Notes: generated by a model not told the origin, from the sequence alone. A stretch of 37,425 nt of DNA from Actinomycetota bacterium (GCA_009702835.1 WLHF01000003.1:1-37425); one strand, 5' to 3'; shown: positions 11,200 through 20,185, counted from the stretch's first letter. Made by a program: numbers and translations.

Positions 11200-11781
11200 T
11201 TGGCTACAAAAATTCGTTTAATGCGCATGGGCAAGATCCGCACACCATTTTTCCGCGTCGTCGTTACCGACTCACGCAAGGCACGCAACGGTCTTTCAAT
11301 TGAAGAGATCGGTCGCTATGTCCCAGGACAAGAGCCATCACTTATCGAGATCAACTCAGAGCGTGCTCTGTACTGGCTCGGAGTTGGTGCACAACCATCA
11401 GAGGCTGTAGAGGCGCTTTTGAAGGTCACTGGTGATTGGCAGAAGCACAAGGGTCTTCCAGGAACTGAAGGAACTCTTCGAGTTGCAGCACCTCGCGTTG
11501 GCAAGCATGTTGCATACGAGGCAGCTGTTAAGAATGCAATGGATGAGCCTAAAGAGGGCGCAACAACTCTAAAGAAGAAGGCACAAGAGAAGTTAGCTGC
11601 AAAGGCTAACCCAATAGTGTCCGAAGTGTCCGAGCCCATGTCCGAACCAGTTGAGAATCTAGACGTGTCCGAGGTTCCAGCGGTAGAGGTGACTGCAGAA
11701 GTTGTGCTTGAAACACCAGCTGAAGTTGTGACTACCGAAGCAGTGGTTGAAACACCAACTGAAGAAGCGGCTGCCGAATAA
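11200..11781 (+). CDS. rpsP: 30S ribosomal protein S16 with long acidic C-terminal extension
   Basis: [31 protein letters not shown]...; TTG start at 11200 with upstream CAGGAG, in preference to the track start at 11158. Confidence 0.93.
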   Translation: MATKIRLMRMGKIRTPFFRVVVTDSRKARNGLSIEEIGRYVPGQEPSLIEINSERALYWLGVGAQPSEAVEALLKVTGDWQKHKGLPGTEGTLRVAAPRVGKHVAYEAAVKNAMDEPKEGATTLKKKAQEKLAAKANPIVSEVSEPMSEPVENLDVSEVPAVEVTAEVVLETPAEVVTTEAVVETPTEEAAAE

Positions 11782-11783
11782 TT

Positions 11784-12023
11784 ATGATGGATGAGGCCCT
11801 CGAGCATTTAGTAAAAGGGATCGTCGATAATCCCGATGATGTTGTTGTTACTGAAAAGACACATCGCCGTGGAACAACTCTTGAGGTACGAGTGAACCCT
11901 GAAGATATCGGCAAGGTTATTGGACGCAATGGTCGTACCGCTAAGGCGTTGCGCACTGTTGTTAGCGCGCTCGCAGGTCGCACAGTTCGTGTTGATCTTG
12001 TCGAGACCGACGAACCTAACTAA
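11784..12023 (+). CDS. khpA: KH-domain RNA-binding protein KhpA
   Basis: PEDIGKVIGRNGRTAKALR KH motif; located between rpsP and rimM. Confidence 0.92.
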   Translation: MMDEALEHLVKGIVDNPDDVVVTEKTHRRGTTLEVRVNPEDIGKVIGRNGRTAKALRTVVSALAGRTVRVDLVETDEPN

Positions 12024-12030
12024 GTAGCGA

Positions 12031-12546
12031 TTGATTCAAGCCATGCGTTTACTCGTAGGGCGCATCGGTCGAGCCCATGGAATCCTCGGTGAGGCAACGA
12101 TTGAAGTCCGCAGCGATGATCCAGATTCTCGGTTTGCCGTTGGCGAAAAGCTACAAACTGACGAGCATGGAGTTTTGAGTATTACTTCTGGACGCGTGCA
12201 CAACGGAATATTGCTGCTCGGCTTTGCTGGTTTCACCGATCGAAACCAGATCGAAAAACTTCGTAATACGCTTTTATATGCCGATGTTGATATTCATGAA
12301 GAGCGCGATGATGCCGATGATTACCATGTCCTACAGTTAATTGGCTGCCAAGCCTTTCTTGAATCAGGCGAGCTCTTTGGTGAAGTCACTGATGTGATTA
12401 ATTTGCCGAGCCAAGATCTTCTGGCCATTAAAACTCCAACACATGAGACGTTGATTCCATTTGTGCATCAACTCGTGCCAGTCGTTGATGTTAAAGCCAA
12501 GCGCCTTGTTGTGATTCCACCAGATATGAATGGATTACTCACATGA
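12031..12546 (+). CDS. rimM: Ribosome maturation factor RimM
   Basis: VGRIGRAHGILGEATIEVRSDDPDSRF; synteny. Start may be ATG 12043 instead of TTG 12031. Confidence 0.93.
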   Translation: MIQAMRLLVGRIGRAHGILGEATIEVRSDDPDSRFAVGEKLQTDEHGVLSITSGRVHNGILLLGFAGFTDRNQIEKLRNTLLYADVDIHEERDDADDYHVLQLIGCQAFLESGELFGEVTDVINLPSQDLLAIKTPTHETLIPFVHQLVPVVDVKAKRLVVIPPDMNGLLT

Positions 12547-13226
12547 AGATTGATGCCGTAACAATTTTTCCCGACTACTTTGCTCCACTGCAGTTATCGC
12601 TATTGGGCAAGGCAAGTGAGGCCGGAATTATTGATTTTCATATCCATGATTTACGCAGCTTTGCTAGCAATAATCACCATGCAGTCGATGACACACCTTA
12701 CGGAGGTGGGGCTGGAATGGTGATGCTTCCTGAGATTTGGGGCTTAGCCCTTGACCCTTTGATGATCGATAACACCGATCTTATTATTCTAACTCCAGCT
12801 GGAAAGCGCTTTGATCAGCCAATGGCAGCACAACTCTCTAGCGCCGCTCACATTATTTTTGCATGTGGGCGTTATGAAGGAATCGATGATCGTGTGCGCC
12901 AGCACTATTCCAGCGAGCAATACTCCAAGCGCAACATCCGCGTGCACGAGGTTTCAATTGGAGATTATGTACTGGGTGGGGGAGAAGTCGCTAGCCTTGT
13001 GATGATTGAAGCCATTACACGACTCATGCCAGGCGTTCTTGGTAATCCAGACTCACTGAGTGAAGAATCACATAATGAAGATGGCTATCTTGAGTATCCA
13101 AACTTCACCAAGCCATCGACATGGCGCGATATCGCAGTTCCTGAGATTTTATTAAGTGGAAATCACGGTGAAATCGCTAAATGGCGGGCTGTAGTGGCAA
13201 AACAGCGAGCGATAGATAATCTATAA
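12543..13226 (+). CDS. trmD: tRNA (guanine-N(1)-)-methyltransferase TrmD
   Basis: MKIDAVTIFPDYF, DDTPYGGGAGMVM, CGRYEGIDDRV, SIGDYVLGGGE; overlaps rimM stop. Confidence 0.96.
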   Translation: MKIDAVTIFPDYFAPLQLSLLGKASEAGIIDFHIHDLRSFASNNHHAVDDTPYGGGAGMVMLPEIWGLALDPLMIDNTDLIILTPAGKRFDQPMAAQLSSAAHIIFACGRYEGIDDRVRQHYSSEQYSKRNIRVHEVSIGDYVLGGGEVASLVMIEAITRLMPGVLGNPDSLSEESHNEDGYLEYPNFTKPSTWRDIAVPEILLSGNHGEIAKWRAVVAKQRAIDNL

Positions 13227-13245
13227 CTAGCGAGTAACGCTAGTT
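13225..13245 (+). terminator. Stem-loop after trmD (possible terminator)
   Basis: AACTAGCG-AGTAA-CGCTAGTT: perfect 8-bp stem, 5-nt loop, beginning at the trmD stop; no good U-tract. Confidence 0.45.
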
Positions 13246-13264
13246 CTGCCGTAGCGTATGGCCT

Positions 13265-14233
13265 ATGACAAGTGATGCGGCATCAATTCAAGCTCGGTTA
13301 ATCCGCGATCTCGAACCCGTAGTCGCCGTCGAACTTGAGCGCCATTTAGGTGTGCAGAAGAACTGGTACCCACACGAGTATGTCCCATGGTCAGAAGGTC
13401 GCGACTTTGCCGGCCCTCTCAATGGCGATGCATGGGAGGCAAAGGACTCACGTCTTACGCCCGTTGCTCAAGACTCACTTGTTCTCAATCTTTTAACTGA
13501 AGATAACTTGCCGAGCTATCACACTGAGATTGCAATCTCTATGGGACGTGACGGTGCCTGGGGAAATTGGATTGAGCGCTGGACTGCTGAAGAGGCACGA
13601 CATGGCATTGCTATTCGCGACTACTTAATGGCTACTCGAGGTGTTAATCCATACGAACTCGAAGATTTGCGTATGGCGCATATGTCACTGGGGTATCAGA
13701 CTCCGTACGAGAACGATATGTTGCACACAATCGCATACGTCACTTTCCAAGAGTTAGCTACTCGAATTTCTCACCGCAATACGGGCAAGATTTCAGATGA
13801 CCCAATCGCTGAAAATATGATGCAGCGCATCTCCTTAGATGAGAACCTCCACATGCTTTTCTATCGCAATACCTTAGGTGCTGCCCTAGATTTAGAGCCC
13901 AATGCAACGATGCGGGCGATCACCGATGTTGTCACTAACTTTGATATGCCTGGAGCAAATATGCCAGGTTTTAGTCGAAAAGCCGTACAGATTGCTCTGG
14001 CTGGAATCTATGACATGCAGCTGCATTTAGATGAGGTAATCGCGCCAATCTTACGAGCATGGAAGGTATTTGAGCGCACTGATTTATCGGGCGATGGTCT
14101 CAAGGCTCGCGATGAGTTATCTGCCTTCTTGAGAAAGACTGGCGATGTTGCTGGCCGATTTAATGAAAAGCGCGAAGTGTATTTTGAGCGTTTGATTGCC
14201 CGCGGACAAGAGCCTTTGCGAATCATCAAGTAG
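13265..14233 (+). CDS. Acyl-[ACP] desaturase (ferritin-like diiron, DesA type)
   Basis: Two diiron motifs EEARHG and DENLHM; EDNLPSYHTEI; ~320 aa. Confidence 0.9.
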   Translation: MTSDAASIQARLIRDLEPVVAVELERHLGVQKNWYPHEYVPWSEGRDFAGPLNGDAWEAKDSRLTPVAQDSLVLNLLTEDNLPSYHTEIAISMGRDGAWGNWIERWTAEEARHGIAIRDYLMATRGVNPYELEDLRMAHMSLGYQTPYENDMLHTIAYVTFQELATRISHRNTGKISDDPIAENMMQRISLDENLHMLFYRNTLGAALDLEPNATMRAITDVVTNFDMPGANMPGFSRKAVQIALAGIYDMQLHLDEVIAPILRAWKVFERTDLSGDGLKARDELSAFLRKTGDVAGRFNEKREVYFERLIARGQEPLRIIK

Positions 14234-14243
14234 AGTTAGAGCC

Positions 14244-14972
14244 ATGACGAAACGCGTAATCTTTATTGAGCATGACAATGCCAGTCCAGGTGGTCCAATT
14301 TGGGCGCAGTTTGAACGTCGCGGTTTTGAAATTGTTCGCTTTATGGTCGTGGGTGCAGAAAATGCAGAGAATCCAAACGTGGAGCCAGTATGGCCAGATT
14401 TCTTTAAATTCGATGCAGTCGTAGTCATGGGTGCTCAATATGCCGCATACGATGATGCACGAATTGGAAATTGGCTACTGCCGCTCATCGAGAAGATGCG
14501 TGCTGTTCATAACGCTGGTATTCCAGTATTTGGTATTTGTTTTGGCGGACAATTAATGTCGCGTGTCTTAGGTGGGACAGTTTCGCGCTCACCCCGTGCC
14601 GAACTGGGGTGGGTTGATATTAAAAGCAAGGATGAGAGCTTTGTTTCCAACGGCCCATGGTTTCAATTTCACTGGGATCGATTCACATTGCCACCGGGCG
14701 CTACCGAAATTGCAAGTAATGAATTATGCCCACAGGCCTTTGTCTATGGGCGTACTTTGGGCGTGCAATTTCACCCAGAAGTTGATCCTGAAGTTCTAGA
14801 TACTTGGCTAGCTATTGAGAGCGCATGCGCTGATCTTGAATCTGAAGGTGTTGAAGTTGAGAATTTACGTGCGCAGACTCGAAAAATCCAGAGTGAAAGC
14901 AATAAGCGTGGATATGAATTAGTCGATCAATTCCTTGATCGCGTCGCAACCGCACCGATTGTCCTAATTTAA
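14244..14972 (+). CDS. Class I glutamine amidotransferase domain protein (GMP-synthase-like; possible gamma-glutamyl hydrolase)
   Basis: Nucleophile motif GICFGGQLMSRVLGG and GVQFHPEVD (His/Glu). Track start 14196 replaced by ATG 14244 (MTKRVIFIEHD). Confidence 0.85.
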   Translation: MTKRVIFIEHDNASPGGPIWAQFERRGFEIVRFMVVGAENAENPNVEPVWPDFFKFDAVVVMGAQYAAYDDARIGNWLLPLIEKMRAVHNAGIPVFGICFGGQLMSRVLGGTVSRSPRAELGWVDIKSKDESFVSNGPWFQFHWDRFTLPPGATEIASNELCPQAFVYGRTLGVQFHPEVDPEVLDTWLAIESACADLESEGVEVENLRAQTRKIQSESNKRGYELVDQFLDRVATAPIVLI

Positions 14973-14988
14973 ATAGTTAAAAACTATT
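14972..14988. terminator. Small inverted repeat between convergent genes
   Basis: AATAGTT-AAA-AACTATT, 7-bp stem in the 11-bp convergent gap; AT-rich and weak. Confidence 0.3.
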
Positions 14989-16342
14989 CGTTTGAGATAA
15001 AAACGTTCTTTACTTCGGTAAATGAATCAAGTGCATCTGGCCCAAGTTCGCGTCCCAACCCAGACTGTTTAAAGCCACCAAATGGCGTCCAGAAACGCAC
15101 TGATGAGTTGGAGTTAACCGATAAAGCTCCAGTATCAATTCCTCGAGATACACGAAGTGCACGGCCAATATCGCGAGTCCAGATAGAACCAGATAAGCCA
15201 TATTCACTGTCATTAGCCATTGCAATCGCCTCGGCCTCATCTTCAAATGTCATAACCGATACGACTGGTCCGAAGATCTCTTCTCGCCATGATCGGGCCT
15301 TTGTATTTTTAGGAAGCAGGACAGTTGGCGCCATCCAAAAACCAGGTCCGGTCGGTGCGCTGCCTTTAAAGGCAATTGGCTCATCTAAAAATGATTCAAC
15401 TACATCAAACTGCTTCTTTGAAATAAGCGGTCCCATATCGGCCGTCGCAAGATTTGGATCCTCCACACGAAAGTTTTTAACGGCGACCTCGAAGTGCTCC
15501 ATGAATGTATCGAAGGCGGATTTTTGAACCAAGATTCGAGAGCGCGAACAACAGTCCTGCCCAGCGTTATCAAAAACGGCACCAGGTGCACCTGCAGCCG
15601 CCTTTGCAATATCGGCATCGGCAAAGATGATGTTGGAGCTTTTTCCACCAAGTTCTAGAGTCACGCGTTTTACTTGTTCGGCGCAGCCCACCATGATCTG
15701 CTTTCCTACGGTAGTTGAGCCAGTGAAAACGACTTTGCGCACCAATGGATGTGTAACAAAGCGATTTCCCACAACGCTTCCCTTACCTGGCAAAACATTA
15801 AATACACCCTCTGGAATGCCTGCGATTAACGCTAACTCACCTAAGCGAATTGCAGATAGTGGTGTGTACTCGGCAGGCTTTAATACAACGGTATTGCCGG
15901 CTGCTAACGCTGGTGCAAAACCCCATCCTGCAATCGGCATTGGAAAATTCCAGGGAACAATAATTCCAACGACTCCAAGTGGCTCTTTGAAAGTGACGTC
16001 GATTCCGCCGGCAACTGGAATTTGTCGCCCAAATAGACGCTCAGGTGCTGCGGCGTAATACATGAGAGTATTTGCAACGTTGTCGGCCTCCCACAGCGCA
16101 TTGCCACGGGTATGGCCAGAGTTTGTAATCTCTATCTGCGCCAACTCTTCGCGGTGGTTGGTGACGACTTGGGAAAAACTGCGCAATAAGCGCGCACGCT
16201 CACCTGGTGCAATGTGGCGCCATGTATCAAAAGCCTTAGCTGCCTTAGCAATCACATGATCAGTTGCCTCTGAATCTAAGTGAGCAACATTTTTAACAAT
16301 TTCTTCGGTGGCAGGATTGATTACATCATATGAAGTAGACAC
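14984..16342 (-). CDS. NAD(P)-dependent aldehyde dehydrogenase (PuuC/GabD-like)
   Basis: VPWNFPMPIAGWGFAPALAAGNTVVLKPAEYTP, FTGSTTVGKQIM, LELGGKSSNIIF, GQDCCSRSRILV catalytic Cys. Confidence 0.93.
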   Translation of the reverse strand: MSTSYDVINPATEEIVKNVAHLDSEATDHVIAKAAKAFDTWRHIAPGERARLLRSFSQVVTNHREELAQIEITNSGHTRGNALWEADNVANTLMYYAAAPERLFGRQIPVAGGIDVTFKEPLGVVGIIVPWNFPMPIAGWGFAPALAAGNTVVLKPAEYTPLSAIRLGELALIAGIPEGVFNVLPGKGSVVGNRFVTHPLVRKVVFTGSTTVGKQIMVGCAEQVKRVTLELGGKSSNIIFADADIAKAAAGAPGAVFDNAGQDCCSRSRILVQKSAFDTFMEHFEVAVKNFRVEDPNLATADMGPLISKKQFDVVESFLDEPIAFKGSAPTGPGFWMAPTVLLPKNTKARSWREEIFGPVVSVMTFEDEAEAIAMANDSEYGLSGSIWTRDIGRALRVSRGIDTGALSVNSNSSVRFWTPFGGFKQSGLGRELGPDALDSFTEVKNVFISNE

Positions 16343-16349
16343 GTTTTAT

Positions 16350-17708
16350 TTAAAACCTTTCGAAGTTGCGGAATAATTCCCAGTCGGTAATTGCTTTGCC
16401 GTAGGCTGCAATTTCAATCTTTGCCATGTTGGCATAGTGGCCTTGAACTTCTGCACCAAAAACCTCTTTGACCCAGGCACTATTTTCCCACAGCTCTAAC
16501 GCTTCAGGCATAGACGATGGAAGGCGCGCTGAATCTGATTCGTATGCATTGCCTTGAAAGGCTGGCTCAAGAACCATCTTCTTACTAATTCCATCGAGAC
16601 CCGCAGCGATAATTCCAGCTACTGCTAAATAAGGATTGACATCGCCACCGGCCACACGGTTTTCAAGTCGAAGTGATGGACCATGGCCGACTAGACGAAG
16701 TGAGCACGTACGATTATCGCGGCCCCAGCGAATAGCAGTAGGTGCAAATGAACCCGGCACAAAGCGCTTATACGAGTTGATATTGGGTGCAAAGAGAAGA
16801 GTCATCTCGCGCAAATGTGCGATCTGTCCAGCAACAAATTGGCGGCCCACATCACTCATTCCCTGCTCTTTGTCTTTCTCATCGACCATCACCATCGATC
16901 CATCTAGACCACGGAAGGAGAGGTGAATATGTGAGGAGTTACCCTCCTTTTCATTTGGCTTGGCCATAAAGGTAAGTGCGTATCCCTCTTCGGATGCGAT
17001 CTCTTTGGCACCATTCTTATAAATAACATGGTTGTCGCAGTTTGATAATGCATCAGAGTATTTAAATGCAATCTCATGTTGACCAAAGTTGCACTCACCC
17101 TTGACCGATTCAACAACCATTCCAGCCTTTGCCATTGAAAGTCGGATTCGACGCAAGAGAGGTTCGATACGTGAGCCACCAAGGATTGAGTAGTCAACGT
17201 TGTATTGATTAACTGGAATGAGATTTTTGTAGCCCTTATCCCATGCCTCTTCGTAAGTATCTTTGAAAACTACAAACTCAAGCTCAGTCCCACACATAGC
17301 CTCCATACCAGCCTCATTGAGCGCCTTAACCTGTTTGCGCAGAATCTGACGGGGAGAGGCGACAACATCGCTGTGATCAAGCCACTGAACATCGGCTAAA
17401 ACTAATACCGCACCTGGCTGCCAATCGATTAACCGCAGCGTGTTCATATCTGGAACCAGAGCAAAGTCACTATAGCCGCGCTCCCATGAGGACATCTCAT
17501 ATCCTGCGACCGTATTCATATCAACATCAACGGCCAACAGATAATTACAGCCCTCAGTGCCGTGCTTTAAAACCTCATCTAAAAAGAACTGACCATGTAT
17601 GCGCTTGCCAGTTAAGCGGCCCTGCATATCGGTCATTGCTACTACAACGGTATCTATTGAACCGTCTTGGACTCCGGCCTTTAAGGCTTCAATCGACATT
17701 GAACTCAT
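16350..17708 (-). CDS. Glutamine synthetase family protein (GlnA3/PuuA-like gamma-glutamylamine ligase candidate)
   Basis: GS catalytic fold motifs (GTELEFVVF, GQHEIAF, NSSHIHLSF, RWGRDNRTCSLRLVGHGPSLRLENRVAGGDVNPYLAVAGIIAAGLDGI) but divergent N-terminus (TDMQGRLTGKRI); neighbours ALDH and APC permease. Confidence 0.88.
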   Translation of the reverse strand: MSSMSIEALKAGVQDGSIDTVVVAMTDMQGRLTGKRIHGQFFLDEVLKHGTEGCNYLLAVDVDMNTVAGYEMSSWERGYSDFALVPDMNTLRLIDWQPGAVLVLADVQWLDHSDVVASPRQILRKQVKALNEAGMEAMCGTELEFVVFKDTYEEAWDKGYKNLIPVNQYNVDYSILGGSRIEPLLRRIRLSMAKAGMVVESVKGECNFGQHEIAFKYSDALSNCDNHVIYKNGAKEIASEEGYALTFMAKPNEKEGNSSHIHLSFRGLDGSMVMVDEKDKEQGMSDVGRQFVAGQIAHLREMTLLFAPNINSYKRFVPGSFAPTAIRWGRDNRTCSLRLVGHGPSLRLENRVAGGDVNPYLAVAGIIAAGLDGISKKMVLEPAFQGNAYESDSARLPSSMPEALELWENSAWVKEVFGAEVQGHYANMAKIEIAAYGKAITDWELFRNFERF

Positions 17709-17748
17709 AGGGCGATGCTATCCATTTGCCAACGAAATCACCAGAAAG

Positions 17749-17782
17749 AGAAACCCCTGCCGCTTGCGCGACAGGGGTTTCT
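17749..17782 (-). terminator. Rho-independent terminator downstream of APC permease
   Basis: Perfect 11-bp stem AGAAACCCCTG / CAGGGGTTTCT, 12-nt loop, followed on minus strand by CTTTCT; sits between the permease stop and the GS start. Confidence 0.8.
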
Positions 17783-17797
17783 AGTATTAGTTCTCTT

Positions 17798-19345
17798 TTA
17801 TGAGTTGATATTGCTGCGCGGTCCTGTAAACCACTTCTTAGCCGACATATTCCACCATACCCAGAGGATAATTAACGCTCCACCAGTAATCAATGGCGCG
17901 TAGTTAACTGCAGTCCAAGTAAAGTCTTTGTTTCCTGGAGTTCCAGCGGGTGAGAACGGCAAGATGAAGTAAATAGAGATAATTGCAATCTCTGCAACTG
18001 CAACAGTGCACATCCACTTGTATTTTGATCCAAGAGTCCACGCACCGGCTTTGAAAGAATTGCCAGCTTTGAGTCGTAGATAAATAGGAATCAAGAATGC
18101 AAGATAGAGAGAGATTACACAGACCGATACAACTGCATAGAAGGCAGTTGGTGCACCGGTTGGGCTCTTCCAAAGAGCTGGCAGAGTCATAATGATTCCA
18201 CCAAGAGAAGATGCCAACACAGCATTTAATGGAACGTGGTGCTTGTTGACTTTCTTCCACAGGTTACCCCCGGGGACTGCGCCATCTCGTGAGAACGCGT
18301 ACATCATGCGTGAACATGAGGTTAAGCAGGCAGTAACACAGAAAATCTGACCTGCAGTGGTGATGATCATGACGAGCTTAAATGCTATGCCACCACCGAG
18401 TGCGCTGTAGAGAACTGCGATAACCGATCCACCACCGAATGGATTGATTTTCGGATCAAATGAGCTAATCATGTCAACCTTAGTTGCAGCAAAGAGGAAT
18501 GCCATCAGAAGGATATATCCACCGATTGCTGAATAGAAGATTGACTTCCAGATTCCCTTAGCGGCGTTGATGTGTGCATCATGTGTCTCTTCTGACAGGT
18601 GAGCCGATGCATCAAAGCCAGTAATTGTGTACTGAGTAAGCAAGAAACCAAGTGGCAGCACATATAGCCAGTATGAGTTATCGCTAAAACCAGAGCTATT
18701 GATCTTGGTAGTAAACATCCAAGAAAGTGTCTGGTGCTCAGAAGGAACGAATAGAAGGATTCCTATAACAATTAGTGCGCCAAAAACGTGCCACCATACT
18801 GAGATATTGTTAAAGAGAGATAGTAGATGTCCACTATAGATATTAATTAAGGTTACAAGGAGAATAATCATAATAAAGAGGAAGAACTGTTGCTTTATAT
18901 AGTCGCCACCAAGAAAACCAGTTGCATAACTTGGCCACTGGCTTCCAAGAATTACATTCAAGAAGCTTGCAGCACCGTAACCTACTGATGCCGTAACTGA
19001 TACAAGACCAATTAAATTAAGCCAACCAGTGTAGAAGCCGGCTTTGGGACCACCGAGTTTTGATGCCCACCAATAAATTCCACCCGATGTTGGATATGCC
19101 GAGGCGAGCTCTGACATACAAAAACCGATAATCAGAATAAATAGCGAGATAAGTGGCCAGCCTAGAGAGATTGCAACTGGACCGCCGTTATTCCATGCCT
19201 GAGCAAAGGTTGTAAAGCAACCTGCCAGGATTGAGATGATTGAAAATGAGATTGCGAAGTTTGAAAAACCTGACCAACTGCGATTTAACTCTTGTTTGTA
19301 ACCGAGTTCAGCTAATCGTTTTTCGTCGTCATTTGTAATTGCCAA
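17798..19345 (-). CDS. APC-superfamily amino acid/amine permease (ACT/GabP-like)
   Basis: ~12 hydrophobic segments; SELASAYPTSGGIYWWASKLGGPKAGFYTGWLN, TGFDASAHLSEETHDA; TTG start with GGAGGAG upstream. Confidence 0.9.
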   Translation of the reverse strand: MAITNDDEKRLAELGYKQELNRSWSGFSNFAISFSIISILAGCFTTFAQAWNNGGPVAISLGWPLISLFILIIGFCMSELASAYPTSGGIYWWASKLGGPKAGFYTGWLNLIGLVSVTASVGYGAASFLNVILGSQWPSYATGFLGGDYIKQQFFLFIMIILLVTLINIYSGHLLSLFNNISVWWHVFGALIVIGILLFVPSEHQTLSWMFTTKINSSGFSDNSYWLYVLPLGFLLTQYTITGFDASAHLSEETHDAHINAAKGIWKSIFYSAIGGYILLMAFLFAATKVDMISSFDPKINPFGGGSVIAVLYSALGGGIAFKLVMIITTAGQIFCVTACLTSCSRMMYAFSRDGAVPGGNLWKKVNKHHVPLNAVLASSLGGIIMTLPALWKSPTGAPTAFYAVVSVCVISLYLAFLIPIYLRLKAGNSFKAGAWTLGSKYKWMCTVAVAEIAIISIYFILPFSPAGTPGNKDFTWTAVNYAPLITGGALIILWVWWNMSAKKWFTGPRSNINS

Positions 19346-19423
19346 GATGTACTCCTCCTTGAGCCTTTGGGGTGTAGCATTTCTACTCCTAGTGTGTCGT
19401 AAGCGAAAGGGATTTTCGCAAAA

Positions 19424-20164
19424 ATGTGCCGATTAATGGGCTATGTGTCGCCGGATAAAACCTCTTTCCCCGCCATTGTGGGAGATTATTTCTCTGATTT
19501 TGTCGCGCTCTCCTCGGTTCACTGTGATGGCTGGGGCCTTTCCACCGTTGATCAAAGTGGTGGCCATATTGTCTTAAATAGAAAGGTCGAAGCTGCGGCA
19601 GCCAGTAGTACTTTCGATGCAACAGTTGCTAATAATAACGCCGATGGCGCGCTGCTTCACCTGCGCTGGGCTACCAAGGGCTTGTCTATTAGCGAGAATA
19701 ATACACATCCATTTATGTATGGAGATTATTCGTTTATTCACAACGGTTCAATTTTCCCTCCCGATGCAATCGCGCCATTTATCGATCCAAAGTTTAATGC
19801 ACTTTTAGTAGGAGAGACCGATAGTGAGCATTACTTTTATTTATTATTAACGGAGATTGAAAAACTAGGTTTAGTTGCCGGCTTTAAGAGTGCGTTAGCA
19901 ATAATTAAAGAGCATGGAGATACAACGAGTTTAAATTGCATGCTCATGAATCGCGATTATTTTCTTACTGTTAGCGAGCACGATACGGCCCGCAAGCCCG
20001 ATTGGGCCCCTGATGATTACTATGAGATTAAATACCTACCTACCCCTGAGGGCGTCCTCTTTGCCTCAAGTGGTTGGAATCAACCAGGGTGGATGACGCT
20101 AGACAATCATCATGCTGCCCTCGTTAACCGATCGAGCTTTGAGATTGAAGTTATCGCGATCTAA
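19424..20164 (+). CDS. Class II glutamine amidotransferase (EgtC/YafJ-like)
   Basis: N-terminal MCRLMGY (Cys2 nucleophile after Met removal), CDGWGLS, LLHLRWATKG, NTHPF, FIHNGSI. Confidence 0.9.
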   Translation: MCRLMGYVSPDKTSFPAIVGDYFSDFVALSSVHCDGWGLSTVDQSGGHIVLNRKVEAAAASSTFDATVANNNADGALLHLRWATKGLSISENNTHPFMYGDYSFIHNGSIFPPDAIAPFIDPKFNALLVGETDSEHYFYLLLTEIEKLGLVAGFKSALAIIKEHGDTTSLNCMLMNRDYFLTVSEHDTARKPDWAPDDYYEIKYLPTPEGVLFASSGWNQPGWMTLDNHHAALVNRSSFEIEVIAI

Positions 20165-20185
20165 TTAAGGCTCTACGATAGGCAC

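Noticed and set aside
14972-14988. AATAGTT-AAA-AACTATT as a strong bidirectional terminator
   Set aside because: Only A/T-rich 7-bp stem without a U-tract; listed only as a low-confidence feature.
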